NCBI GenBank assembly: GCA_037349105.1
Contig: JAYJMM010000101.1
Coordinates: 2,108,001-2,172,000, forward strand
Origin: Limnomonas spitsbergensis
Lineage: Eukaryota; Chlorophyta; Chlorophyceae; Chlamydomonadales
Direction: 5' to 3'
DNA length: 64,000 bases
In this document: piece after piece, positions 31,374 through 41,520 of the stretch
Numbering within the stretch: the stretch's first letter is position 1
Layout of the letters: each line of letters starts with the position of its first letter
Notes under the pieces: generated by a model
Database searches by the model: none
Seen by the model: only the letters and a program-made list of their open reading frames with translations
What the model was told of the DNA's origin: nothing
Position numbers and translations under genes: made by a program

Positions 31374-32552
31374 ATGACGTCATCCGCATCCACCAAGGCT
31401 ATCAGAACAGATGCATCTGCATTTCCTTCCCCTAGCGAGAATCCAGCCATCTTCACCAGCCTCCGAGACCTCAACGCGGACATCCTTGGCATCATCCTCA
31501 GCAATGCAGATGCATGGCTATACAACACTCAAGTACTCCATGGACCTGGCGCCCGTCGGGTGCAGTATGGAGCGTGGCGGGTGTGCAGGCTTTGGCGTGA
31601 CTGCCTTAGGGCCTGCCCCATTAACCTGGCCCTTGCAATGGTGGCGGTACACGGTCCTGACCAGGCTCTCATGAGAGCTGTTGGCTGCAACAGTCAGATA
31701 TTTGACGGCCTGGAGTTGTTGAGGCTCATGCTCAATCTTGGTACAAAAGCAGACAGCATGAGTGGGCAGGCATTGGTGTTGGCAGCCGAGCGTGGCCACT
31801 ATGCAGTAGTGCAGCTGTTGTTGGGGTGGAGGGACCATGCCCCCCATGCTGACTGCCGGGATGGGGAGGCACTCGTAAGGGCTGCGCAGAATGGCCACGA
31901 GGCAGTGGTGCAACTGTTGTTGGGGTGGAGGGAGCATGCCCCACATGCTAACTGCCAGCATGGGGAGGCACTCGTAAGGGCTGCACAAAATGGCCACGAG
32001 GCAGTGGTGCAACTGTTGTTGGGGTGGAGGGAGCATGCCCCACATCCTAACTGCCAGGATGGGGAGGCACTCGTAAGGGCAGCCAGGAATGGTCACGAGG
32101 AGGTGGTGCGGCTGTTGTTGGGGTGGAGGGAGCATGCCCCCTATGCTGACTGCCAGGATGGGAAGGCACTGGTGTGGGCAGCCAGGAATGGCCACGAGGC
32201 GGTGGTGCAGTTGTTGTTGGGGTGGAGGGAGCATGCACCTCGTGCTAACTGCCAGGATGGGGAGGCACTGGTGAGGGCAGCCAGGAATGGTCACGAGGAG
32301 GTGGTGCGGCTGTTGTTGGGGTGGAGGGAGCATGCCCCCTATGCTGACTGCCAGTATGGGGAGGCACTGGTGTGGGCAGCCAGGAATGGCCACGAGGCGG
32401 TGGTGCAGTTGTTGTTGGGGTGGAGGGAGCATGCCCCACGTGCTAACTGCCAGTATGGGGAGGCACTGGTGAGGGCAGCCTGGAATGGTCACGAGGAGGT
32501 GGTGCGGCTGCTATTGGGGTGGAGGGAGCATGCACCCCCAGGCGCTAAGTAG
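31374..32552 (+). CDS. F-box-like ankyrin-repeat protein B, C-terminus truncated
   Basis: 392 residues from the start shared with A and C (MTSSAST). In-frame upstream codons exist, but that extension is not conserved. The F-box-like segment (LTSLRDLNADILGIILSNADAW-type pattern and WRVCRLWRDCL) is followed by a degenerate first ankyrin repeat, seven full 33-residue repeats and a cut eighth. A two-repeat block (198 bp; starts near 32089 and 32287) is duplicated. The last repeat is cut after LLLGWREHAP and reads into PGAK-stop, which is 3'-flank sequence (compare C near 59760). The C-terminal cap present in A and C is therefore lost. The frame is intact and the protein could still fold. Confidence 0.85.
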   Translation: MTSSASTKAIRTDASAFPSPSENPAIFTSLRDLNADILGIILSNADAWLYNTQVLHGPGARRVQYGAWRVCRLWRDCLRACPINLALAMVAVHGPDQALMRAVGCNSQIFDGLELLRLMLNLGTKADSMSGQALVLAAERGHYAVVQLLLGWRDHAPHADCRDGEALVRAAQNGHEAVVQLLLGWREHAPHANCQHGEALVRAAQNGHEAVVQLLLGWREHAPHPNCQDGEALVRAARNGHEEVVRLLLGWREHAPYADCQDGKALVWAARNGHEAVVQLLLGWREHAPRANCQDGEALVRAARNGHEEVVRLLLGWREHAPYADCQYGEALVWAARNGHEAVVQLLLGWREHAPRANCQYGEALVRAAWNGHEEVVRLLLGWREHAPPGAK

Positions 32553-32559
32553 GCGTACA

Positions 32560-32564
32560 TGTAA
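32560..32564 (+). terminator. TGTAA polyadenylation-type signal, gene B
   Basis: TGTAA, the signal commonly used in chlorophytes, lies only 8 bases past the stop. The same ACATGTAAAC context occurs in gene C at 59787-59794, about 296 bases past its stop. The deletion that truncated gene B brought the signal close. Use is inferred. Confidence 0.4.
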
Positions 32565-33918
32565 ACGGATTTAAGGACTACCGGAAACGAAAACAAAAAA
32601 ACAATCCGGTACATGTTTACACTTATTCTCAATTTGTTGATCCTCATGCATGTCCGTCATGGTCAGATCTTCTGCCTTTCCACATTTCACCACATCCTTG
32701 CGTGTAAGATTCACCTTCCATTCTGAGAGCGGGTATGGACAGGCCTACAAGACGGTGCCACAAACATCCACGCTTTGTACCTGGGCAGGCCAGGATGGGA
32801 TGCCGTGACTTTTGTGAAGGGTGTGGCAGTTTATCGTTGAGGCTATGTCGTTTCAGAGGCCTTTGTTTCCCTTTTCCTGACCAACTGTCTAGCACGTTTG
32901 TTTGGTTTTCTCTTTGTTGAGGGCTAGGATCTGAACGGGCTGAGGATTCTACAGACTTTCTTTAAGTGGGCATGGTCTGTTCCTTCTCTTTATTCCGTAT
33001 GTTCCTTTCTTTTCTCCTCTAGCCTTATGTCAATGTTCTCCCTCCTGACCAGAAAATCGGGCGGCCACACGGCCGAGATCTTTTCCTTTTGAGCATGGCC
33101 CAGAGGTATCATGTTCTTGACAAGTGAACATCTTAATGCCGTTTAATCCATTTCCCGGATCAATAGTGCGGTGGCTTAGAAACGGATATAGGCTGTGTTG
33201 ACTGCGGGTGTGGTCAAGATGTCAATGATGATATCCATCTGGGCCATGCTGAAAAGGTGGTCAAGATGTACAAATGTAGGAAGATGGTTGTGTGTAATCA
33301 TTCAATCATTAGGCCAGCATGGTCGTGCCACGACACCACACCTGACCTCACAAATATAAATCCCAGTCGGCTAAGGCCACCTGTCAGAAGGCTAATGGAG
33401 CATTAATTACCAGCGAGTCACAAGCGAGGCGCAGAGCAAGCAAGCCATCACGAATGAAGGACCGGCCTGGCTGCACCATGTAGCTCAGGCAGCAAACCGC
33501 ACTGCTCCCTCCCCCAGCATGCCTGAATTGTAGCTGAAGCACCCTATACTAAACCCTGCATGCCCAGCACTAGCCCCAGTCCACATTTCCAGCCTTACAA
33601 TTCAAGAATCGGAGGATGCTAAAATGCATACTTGCTGTAATATATCCTTGCTGGTCAGCCATTAAATTTTCCACTTATAATAATAGTAAGCAGACTTGCC
33701 GTAGTCAAGAGGGCCCCCCATTGATTTCCCCCGCAGCCATATACACACAGTTGAAGGATGAATACCGCTAGAGCCAAGACCGGCCGTCACTGGTTCCCGG
33801 TAGCTAAGGACGTTGTCACTAATTGCCGGCAGGCCGGCTGTAGCTAAGACCATCCGTCATTGGTTGCCGACAGCCATGCAGGGACAGCTGAAGCAATCCT
33901 TGGAAGTTAACAAGAAGC
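32565..33918. other. Conserved 3' flank of ankyrin locus, unit 2
   Basis: It aligns through most of its length with 59795-61300 in unit 3. A plus frame (32735-32920; MDRPTRRCH, then CEGCGSLSLRLC) has a counterpart at 59958-60164, but I know no family for it and unit 3 carries a transposon inside its end. I treat it as UTR/intergenic. CCTTTGTTTCCCTTTTCCTG near 32862 and the CGGCCGAGATC block near 33080 are the clearest anchors. Confidence 0.5.
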
Positions 33919-34420
33919 TGCTCCCGTGTGGCGACCAGCTCACACCACATGCCCACAACATGATTAAGAGGAACGATCAGGACCAAGGGTTCAGTCTAAG
34001 GAAAGTAATCAGAGGTGTTGCTGCCATGTGGCAACCAGCAAACAACTCCTGTCTGCAGCAGGATTAAGGGTAACGATCAAGGCTCAGGGTTCAGTGTGAG
34101 GAAAGTAATCACGGGTGGTGTTGCCAGGCGGGAGCCAGCGCCTGAGACCGTTTGAAGGGTTGAGAAGAAAATAGTAATCAGAGGTGCTGCTGCTATGTAT
34201 GTGGCAACAAGTTCACACTGCGCATCTACTGCAGTTTATCTGGCTGAAGAATGTAATAATGCAGTCAGGTTATGGTTTAGGAAAATATGGTAATCATGCT
34301 TCAAGGCTAAGGTTGTAGGCAAAGCAGTCAGAAATGATCCTGCCATGCGGCGACCAGCTCACACCATGCGCGTGCGGCAACAAGAAACCATTGTTTGAAT
34401 GCATGGTTTGAATCCCGGTC
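33919..34420. repeat. ~70-160-bp decayed tandem motif (TGTGGCGACCAGCTCACAC)
   Basis: Five copies of a motif like AGTAATCAGAGGTGTTGCTG followed by CCATGTGGCGACCAGCTCACACC lie near 33920, 34006, 34108, 34176 and 34335. Copies also occur at 61320-61640 and at 14430-14480, so it is an ancestral part of the flank. The last WD40 exon that follows this block in units 1 and 3 is missing here. Confidence 0.65.
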
Positions 34421-34740
34421 ACCCGACAGGGAGCTATTTGGAATTGAGGCGGAACTTTTAATCTCAGGTCTGGGGTGTGTTTTATTCAAGCGGAACGCTA
34501 GATGTCATGCAAGGGGCGTTCAAATACAGACATAAATCAGACTCTCAGGGGATGACCGGCCTACTGATCAAATATCTATGGCTTGGTTGCAAGGGAACAT
34601 GCCAACGACATATGCCTTCCCCAACGTGTCTTCGAACTCTGCGTTTGGCTGCCCTGCCTGTCTGCCTCCTGCCATTCCTTGTCTCAGATTAATCCTTTCA
34701 GTTCCTGTCCCAAGCCTTCCACCAGGTTGGTTCAGCCTGA
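34421..34740. other. Unit-2 segment replacing the last WD40 exon
   Basis: In units 1 and 3 the last WD40 exon and its decayed copies lie between the tandem-motif block and satellite B. Here that sequence is absent and replaced by unrelated sequence with a 71-codon plus frame I do not recognise. The WD40 copy of this unit is therefore 3'-deleted. Confidence 0.5.
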
Positions 34741-34868
34741 CCCTAAACCCCAAACCCACCTGCCTTTACCTAAACCCTCATCTCACCAGCCTTGCCCTAA
34801 ACCCTCATTCCACATACCTTGCCCTAAACCCTCAATCCACCTGCCTTGCCCTACCCCCCCAACCCACC
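34741..34868 (-). repeat. Satellite B fragment, left of hAT element 1
   Basis: About six degenerate CCCTAAACCC(T)CA-type units ending in AACCCACC, which is also the target duplication of the adjacent hAT element. Continuous with 36072-36473 before insertion. Confidence 0.85.
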
Positions 34869-36071
34869 CAGGGTAACCCGGTAGGGATACACGGTACGGG
34901 AATACATGACGGATACGGTACGGTCAAAAGGGACAATACGGTAGGGCAATACGGTCCAAGATTTTTTTTCAGTATTTCAAGGCTCAGAACAGCAGGATCC
35001 ACACAGAGAAACACATGCATGCAACACTCCCGTGACTGTTTGACCCCATGCACAGGCTGACATACTGCATGGCTGCATGACAACCCCCATGCAATTTTGC
35101 ATGGCCCCCTAATAATTACCAAGGATTTCCATGCATGCATGCAGATTTACCATGCTGACATGCTAGGGGGAAATATGATCATTGATGCAATCTTAAACTC
35201 CTCACACATCGCCATTACAATGTTCCAACATGCCATTCAGCAATTCAGTAATTCAGCCAGTCCACATAAACGCTACCCACCAGCATTGCACATGAAATTT
35301 TAAATGCAGAGATATAGCTTTAGAAACAAGATGCCTCAGAATCACCTAATAATTGCTGAGTTGCATCATTGCATGGCATGCATGGAAATCACTTTGTAAG
35401 GAGTCACGGAGCTCCTGTGTCTTGCCTCCCTCCTGGGCGTTCTGAACTCCTGGGCTCCTACTCCTCCTAGCCTCCTCCCTCCATGCAGCTTTGAATTGTG
35501 ACTTGGCACCAAGTTGTGTCTTATTGCCACAAGTATTTGGGTATAACTTGACTTTTACGAGCAACGAATGCCTCTTAACCTCTGGAGGCGAGCGAGCTTA
35601 CGTAGATTTTGATGTCCTGGAGGTGTGGACTGTGGACAGTGTGGACTTGCCAGACAAGGGAGACGATCACACGACATCACCGCTGTATGCCTGTATCACC
35701 CGTCCTAAAGTCTTACCCCTTTACACGCCGCAACTTGACCTGTTATTCCCGCGAGGTGATTGGTAAATCGCGTAGTGCCGACGATAATCTTATCACACAA
35801 TTTGCATCTCCCACTCTTGGCCTGGCCAGCCTTCGATGACGGCTTCAAAATGCAATGCGCAACAGCCGTGTACGCTGCCTTCCTACGACTTGTTCTTAGT
35901 GCTGCCTCTACCTCCATCCTGATAATATCTGACATGTCTGACTGGTCTGTGCACGCATGCTCTCATGCAGTTATGCAGTGCAGGGAATGGCGACCGTACT
36001 TGGCCGTGTTGCAAACGGTACGGATACGGTACGGGATTGTAGGCCAATACGGCCTGTACTGGGTAACCCTG
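34869..36071. mobile_element. hAT-type element 1, 1203 bp, with BED-finger remnant
   Basis: Terminal inverted repeat CAGGGTAACCC.GTA (14 of 15 matching), with a perfect 8-bp target duplication AACCCACC (34861-34868 and 36072-36079). Subterminal ATACGG/TACGGTA motifs are repeated at both ends (about 34888-34965 and 36000-36055), as expected of transposase binding sites. It carries the N-terminal BED-finger part of a transposase (35935-35705, minus) but no dimerisation domain, so it is an internally deleted, non-autonomous copy. Confidence 0.92.
35705..35935 (-). pseudogene. hAT transposase N-terminal BED-type zinc finger fragment
   Basis: 77 codons from an ATG. Residues 44-72 read CKLCDKIIVGTTRFTNHLAG and then a Cys-Lys-Gly, a BED-type finger (C44, C47, H60, C71) typical of hAT transposases. 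The frame stops soon after the finger, and downstream minus-strand sequence has no RNase H-like core. It could still give a short DNA-binding peptide. Confidence 0.72.
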
Positions 36072-36473
36072 AACCCACCTGCCTTGCCATAAACCCTCAA
36101 CCCGCCTGCATTGCCCTAAACCCGCAACCCACTAGCATTGCCCTAAAACCCTCAACCAACCTGCCTTGCCCTAGCCCCCCCAACGAACGTGCCTTGCCAT
36201 AAACCAACAGCGCACATGCATAGCCCTAAACCCTCAACCCACATACCTTGCCCTACACCCACAACCCATCCACCTTCCCCTAACCCCACACCCCACCTGT
36301 CTAGCCCCAAGCCCTCAACCCACCAGCCCTGCCCTAAACCCTAAACCCACCAGTCTTCCCTAACACCTCAACCTACTTGCATTGCCCTAAACCATCAAAC
36401 CACCTGCCTTGTCCTAAACCCTCACCCCCCCTGCCTTGCTCTAACCCCTAAACCCACATGTCTTGCCTCCCCC
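36072..36473 (-). repeat. Satellite B segment between two hAT elements
   Basis: About 18 degenerate units of CCCTAAACCC(T)CAACCCACCTGCCTTG. The last eight bases (CCTCCCCC, 36466-36473) are the target duplication of hAT element 2. Confidence 0.9.
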
Positions 36474-36954
36474 CAGTGTTTTCCATTTCAGATTTCTGGA
36501 CTTACTTTCCAGGAGCCATGGGTGTGAAAAAGTGTGACTGAGTGTGAAAAGTGTGGGTGCGAAATCGAGGCCGCCAGGCCTCGTGGGGGGGGTGCGGGGG
36601 TGCGCCCGAGCCCCCCCGCATGTGGGTCCGGGGGTCCCCCCCCGGTGGGGGTTCGTGGGCGAAGTCCCCGAAGTTCAGAAACCCTTTGTGGGATTGTCCT
36701 TGGAATCTTCATTGAAATCTTCCGCAAATTGACATTATCACGATAATTGAAGGCCACCAGCCATCCATGTTCCACTCAGTCAAAGATCTAGGATACCGTA
36801 TAAATGCTGAAATTAGTGAACCTCAATCAAAATCAAAGGCAGATTAATCTGGAAGTTGAAGGTCATTAGAGTTCTAATTACTAGGTTAAGTCTATTCAGT
36901 AAACCAGTATTCATATAGTATATTCAGTCAGAAAATAATCATTCCCAAAGGAGT

Positions 36955-37257
36955 TCAGCGGCCAGCATAGCGTCCCCTGGTCAGTGCAGCCTCGTGCCAC
37001 AGGAGGAGGGCCTCATCATAGGGGAAGGTCTCTACCGTCCAGCGCTTCCAGAGAAAGACCCGCGCTGCATTCGTCAGATGCGGATTCTTCAGACGGTTGC
37101 GCTGCGGATTCTTGATGTACTTCAGGGCTGAGAAAGTCCGCTCATCCTCCACAGACCCCGGCACCATTACCATGCTGGCCCCTGACAGCAGCATTGCCTG
37201 TGTTAGCCCCATGGCCGACAGCCAACGCACGCCTCTCAATTTGTTGGACCCGGTCAA
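36955..37257 (-). pseudogene. hAT transposase C-terminal dimerisation domain
   Basis: 101-codon frame without an ATG. SGASMVMVPGSVEDERTFSA, then LKYIKNPQRNRL and HLTNAARVFLWKRW, is the hAT dimerisation motif of the type seen in zinc-finger 862-like proteins. The DDE/RNase H-like core that should precede it is absent, and the join to the upstream AT-hook frame is out of frame by one base, so this is a deletion remnant. Confidence 0.85.
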
Positions 37258-37772
37258 GGATGGTAGTGGCTGCTGGACTTGTAAGCATGGCAGGTGCTTC
37301 TTGTTGCTGCTGTGCTTCTGGCTGTGTCAGCTGTTCTTCTGGCTGATGCACCTCTGGTTCTACTTGCTGTTCTGCTCCTGCTGGCTGTCCCACTGGTGTC
37401 CCTGCTTGCTGTTGTGGCTGCTGTTAGTTGTTCTGCCTCCACCCTGGCCTTTTTCTTTGGGGGCCTACCCATTTTAGGCCGGCCTTCGTCATCGCTAATC
37501 CGCACTAGATTTGCACGGACGTTCGTGTTATTTGCCGTGGCAGCAAACGAGCTCAAAATTTCGACTTGGACTCTGGGACGACTAACGTGCGCCTGCCTTT
37601 CTAGCTCAAAAGCTTTGGTAATCTCAAATCCAGGGTCCTCATCAGTATCAGACATATAGCTACTTATGTTGTATGCTCCTTCGCGATTCCGAATTCTCTG
37701 TTCGTTCGAGTTTAACCTGGTGACAAAACCCTGGAAAGTGGGCGACGCGCCTTCGGCGCGCCGAGTTCCCAT
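37254..37772 (-). pseudogene. AT-hook N-terminal part of a hAT transposase
   Basis: 172 codons from an ATG. An acidic stretch (SDTDEDPGFE, about residues 41-50) and an AT-hook (GRPKMGRPPKKKAR, residues 97-110) are followed by a Thr/Ser/Arg/Ala-rich tail. The tail is a shifted reading of a CAG-rich region that would read Gln/Glu-rich in the alternative frame (37393-37142). Its position inside hAT element 2, just upstream of the dimerisation domain, suggests the transposase N-terminus before internal deletion. Confidence 0.6.
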
Positions 37773-37866
37773 GGCGATTGGCTACGCCAACATCGCAAAA
37801 TCGACTTACTTTTGAATAGCCATGGAATCGCCATATGGCGCTCAATCGCCCAATAGGAAGACACTG

Positions 37867-38514
37867 CCTCCCCCCCCCTCTTCAACCCACCTGCATTGCC
37901 CTCAACCCTCAACCCAACTGCCGTGTCCTAAACCCAAATGCATTGCCCCCCCCCCCCCCCTAAACCCACCTTCCTTAATAGTCCTAAACCCTTAGCACGC
38001 CTTCCTTGCCCCCGCCTAAACCCTATTCATACCCCTACTCCTACCATCCCCCCCCCCCATTAACCCTGGGCCCACCTGCCCCCCCTCTAAACCCTAGCCC
38101 AACACGCCCCCCCCCCCCCCCCCCATTAACCCTGGGCCCACCTGCCCCCCCTCTAAACCCTAGCCCAACACGCCCCCCCCCCCCCATTAACCCTGGGCCC
38201 ACCTGCCCCCCCTCTAAACCCTAGCCCAACACGCCCCCCCCCCCCCCATTAACCCTGGGCCCACCTGCCCCCCCTCTAAACCCTAGCCCAACACGCACCT
38301 CCCCCCCCCCCCTTAACACAGGCCCTATCTACCCCCCAATAAACCCTACCCCTACCTGCCCCCCCTAAACCCTAGCCCCACCTTCCCCCCCTAAACCCTA
38401 GCCATATTAGCCCATCCAAACCTTAGCCCCACCAACACCTGCCCCCCCTTCAATATAGCCACATCTGAACCTTCAAAACCCAGCCCTACTTGTCCCCCTA
38501 AACCCTATCCTCAC
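37867..38514 (-). repeat. Satellite B segment with long poly-C tracts
   Basis: CCCTAAACCCACCTG-type units pass into a 57-62-bp higher unit at about 38045-38300: a C-run of 9-19 bases, ATTAACCCTGGGCCCACCTG, a second C-run, then CTAAACCCTAGCCCAACACG, four copies. It ends at the donor of the 152-bp exon copy at 38515 (CACAG|GTGAGGATAGGG on the minus strand). Confidence 0.92.
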
Positions 38515-38666
38515 CTGTGGTGTTCATTGCATGTCTGAGACCTCAGCCAGGTGCATGAGCACTGCTTCCAGCTGACCCGCATCCATATCCCAGATCCACA
38601 CAGATCCGGGGCTGGCTAGACTGACTGAGGCGAGGTAGCGGCTGTCAGGGCTCCACCTCAATATAT
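38515..38666 (-). pseudogene. WRAP73: WRAP73-like 152-bp WD40 exon, unit 2, 3'-side duplicate
   Basis: Same exon as 39033-39184, shifted by 518 bp in a tandem duplication of exon plus flanking intron. The donor is good (CACAG|GTGAGG), but the acceptor is gone: after ATATAT the sequence changes from CTGATGGG to CTCACATG and a C-run. It would not be spliced in normally. Confidence 0.7.
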
Positions 38667-39032
38667 CTCACATGTCCCCCCCCCCCCCCCTCCCCGTTCA
38701 CCCTAGCCCTACCTGCCCCCCCCCCCCCCCCCAACCCTAGCCCCACCTGTCCCCCCTAAACCCTAGCCCTATTTGACCATCGAAACACTAGCCCCACCTG
38801 TCCCCCCTAAACCCTAGCCATATTTGCCAATCCAAACCCTAGTCCCACCTGTCCCCCCTAAACCCTAGCCCTATTTACCCATCCAAACCCTAGCCCTACC
38901 TTTCCCCCCTAAACCCTAGCCATATTAGCCCATTCAAACCCTAGCCCCACCCACACCTGCCCCCCCTTCACCCTAGCCACATATGAACCTTCAAAACCCA
39001 GCCCTACTTGTCCCCCTAAACCCTATCCTCAC
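38667..39032 (-). repeat. Satellite B-related array between the exon duplicates
   Basis: About 60-bp units combining CCCACCTGTCCCCCCTAAAC with CCTAGCCATATTTGCCCATCC, about five copies, starting with C-runs. On the minus strand AGGGTTTAGGGGGG alternates with GGATGGG. It arose from the same intron as satellite B. Confidence 0.85.
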
Positions 39033-39184
39033 ATGTGGTGCCCATAGCATGTCAGTGACCTCAGCCAGGTGCATGAGCACTGCATCCAGCTGACCCGCAT
39101 CCATATCCCAGATCCTCACAGATCCGGGGCTGGCTAGACTGACTGAGGCGAGGTAGCGGCTGTCAGGGCTCCACCTCAATATAT
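39033..39184 (-). pseudogene. WRAP73: WRAP73-like 152-bp WD40 exon, unit 2, 5'-side copy
   Basis: Acceptor CTACCCATCAG|ATA is intact; the donor is CACAT|GTGAGG, with the last exon base changed from G to T, which weakens it. It encodes LRWSPDSRYLASVSLASPG, VRIWDMDAGQLDAVLMHLAE and VTDMLWAP, the clearest WRAP73-type WD repeat in the window (compare [28 protein letters not shown]). The flanking order is the same as at 17301-17452. Confidence 0.72.
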
Positions 39185-39395
39185 CTGATGGGTAGGTGGT
39201 GGGTGGGAGGGGAGTTGGTGGGTTGGCTACACTGAATGACTCTACGCAGCCTCACCTGGACATGTGGGTGCTGGGCTGACTAAGGCGAGCACTGCATGAG
39301 GATTGCAGTCTCCCCCAAAGCATGCAGGAAGCACTAAACGCAAGTTAAGGAAGGCTGCATGTAAGTGGCTACGAAGCTAGAAGAAAATAATCAAA
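39185..39395 (-). other. Intron between 152-bp exon and satellite A, unit 2
   Basis: Contains a second good donor-like site on the minus strand (CATGTCCAG|GTGAGG, near 39258). It may mark a small upstream exon that I cannot match to a protein. The sequence near 17500 has the same CAG|GTGAGGCTGCG string. Confidence 0.45.
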
Positions 39396-41520
39396 TAATA
39401 AGGTTCAGGGCCTGCCAGGGGGTAATCAAAAGGGTTCAGGGCTTGCTGGTGGGTAATCAAAAGGGTTCAGGGCTTGCTGGTGGGTAATCAAAAGGGTTCA
39501 GGGCCTGCCGGTGGGTAATCAAAAGGGTTCAGGGCCTGCCGGTGGCTAATCAAAAGGGTTCAGGGCCTGCCGGTGGCTAATCAAAAGGGTTCAGGGCCTG
39601 GCGGTGGGTAATCAGAAGGGTTCAGGGCCTGTTGGTGGGTAATCAAAAGGGTTCAGAGCCTGTCAGTGGGTAATCAAAAAGGTTCAGGGCCTTCCAGTGG
39701 CTAATCGAAAAGGGCTCAAGGCCTGCTGGTGGGTAATCAAAAGGGTTCAGGGCCTGCTGGTGGGTAATCAAAAGGGTTCAGGGCCTGCTGGTGGGTAATC
39801 AAAAGGGTTCAGGGCCTGCCAGGGGGTAATCAAAAGGGTTCAGGGCCTGCCGGTGGGTAATCAAAAGGGTTCAGGGCCTGCCGGTGGGTAATCAAAAGGG
39901 TTCAGGGCCTGCTGGTGGGTAATCAAAAGGGTTCAGGGCCTGCCGGTGGGTAATCAAAAGGGTTCAGGGCCTGCCGGTGGCTAATCAAAAAGGCTCAGGG
40001 CCTGCCGGTGGCTAATCAAAAGGGTTCTGGGCCTGCCGGTGAGTAATCAAAAGGGTTCAGGGCCTGCTGGTGAATAATCAAAATGTTTCAGGGCCTGCCG
40101 GTGGGTAATCAAAAGGGTTCAGGGCCTTCCGGTGGCTAATCAAAAGGGTTCAGGGCCTGCCGGTGGCTAATCAAAAGGGTTCAGGGCCTGCCGGTGGCTA
40201 ATCAAAAGGGTTCAGGGCCTGCCGGTGGCTAATCAAAATGGTTCAGGGCCTGGCGGTGGGTAATCAAAAGGGTTCAGGGCTTGCTGGTTGGTAATCAAAA
40301 GGGTTCAGGGCCTGCCGGTGGGTAATCAAAAGGGTTCAGGGCCTGCCAGGGGGTAATCAAAAGGGTTCAGGGCCTGCTCGTGGGTAATCAAAAGGGTTCA
40401 GGGCCTGCCGGTGGGTAATCAAAAGGGTTCAGGGCCTGCCAGTGAGTAATCAAAAGGGTTCAGGGCCTGCTGGTGGGTAATCAAAAGGGTTCAGGGCCTG
40501 TCAGGGGGTAATCAAAAGGGTTCAGGGCCTGCTGGTGGGTAATCAAAAGGGTTCAGGGCCTGCCAGGGGGTAATCAAAAGGGTTCAGGGCCTGCTGGTGG
40601 GTAATCAAAAGGGTTCAGGGCCTGCCGGTGGGTAATCAAAAGGGTTCAGGGCCTGCCGGTGGCTAATCAAAAGGGTTCAGGGCCTGCCAGTGGGTAATCA
40701 AAAGGGTTCAGGGCCTGCCGATGGCTAATCAAAAAGGCTCAGGGCCTGCCGGTGGCTAATCAAAAGGGTTCTGGGCCTGCCGGTGAGTAATCAAAAGGGT
40801 TCAGGGCCTGCTGGTGAATAATCAAAATGTTTCAGGGCCTGCCGGTGGGTAATTAAAAGGGTTCAGGGCCTTCCGGTGGCTAATCAAAAGGGTTCAGGGC
40901 CTGCCGGTGGCTAATCAAAAGGGTTCAGGGCCTGCCGGTGGCTAATCAAAAGGGTTCAGGGCCTGCCGGTGGCTAATCAAAAGGGTTCAGGGCCTGGCGG
41001 TGGGTAATCAAAAGGGTTCAGGGCCTGTTGGTGGGTAATCAAAAGGGTTCAGAGCCTGTCAGAGGGTAATCAAAAGGGTGCAGGGCCTGCCGGTGGGTAA
41101 TCAAAAGGGTGAAGGGCCTGCCGGTGGGTAATCAAAAGGGTTCAGGGCTTGCTGGTGGGTAATCAAAAGGGTTCAGGGCCTGCTGGTGGGTAATCAAAAG
41201 GGTTCAGGGCCTGCCAGTGAGTAATCAAAAGGGTTCAGGGCCTTCCGGTGGCTAATCAAAAGGGTTCAGAGCCTGTCAATTGGTAATCAAAAAGGTTCAA
41301 GGCCTTCCAGTGGCTAATCAAAAGGGTTGAAGGCCTGCTGGTGGGTAATCAAAAGGGTTCAGGGCCTGCTGGTGGGTAATCAAAAGGGTTCAGGGCCTGT
41401 CAGGGGGTAATCAAAAGGGGTCAGGGCTTGCTGGTGGGTAATCAAAAGGGTTCAGGGCTTGCTGGTGGGTAATCAAAAGGGTTCAGGGCCTGCCGGTGGG
41501 TAATCAAAAGGGTTCAGGGC

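Larger units (their letters stand above)
36474..37866. mobile_element. hAT-type element 2, 1393 bp, internally deleted
   Basis: Ends CAGTGTTTTCC and (reverse complement) CAGTGTCTTCC, flanked by a perfect 8-bp duplication CCTCCCCC (36466-36473 and 37867-37874). It contains an AT-hook protein start (37772-37254, minus) joined almost directly to a hAT C-terminal dimerisation domain (37257-36955, minus). The catalytic core is missing. A very G/C-rich block at 36575-36690 lies near the left end. Confidence 0.93.

Noticed and set aside
31518..32492. Long antisense frames across the ankyrin genes (also 8807-9510, 58152-59439)
   Set aside because: The 99-bp repeat is a multiple of three, so a stop-free antisense register stays open across all repeats. 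The peptides (HAPSTPTTAAPPP type) are pure repeat shadows and differ between the loci only as the sense repeat does.
32735..32920. Cys-rich small protein after ankyrin gene B (and 59853-60164 after C)
   Set aside because: Sequence is similar in both units, but the differences do not favour coding sense. The unit-3 frame runs into a transposon, and no family is recognised. Treated as 3' flank.
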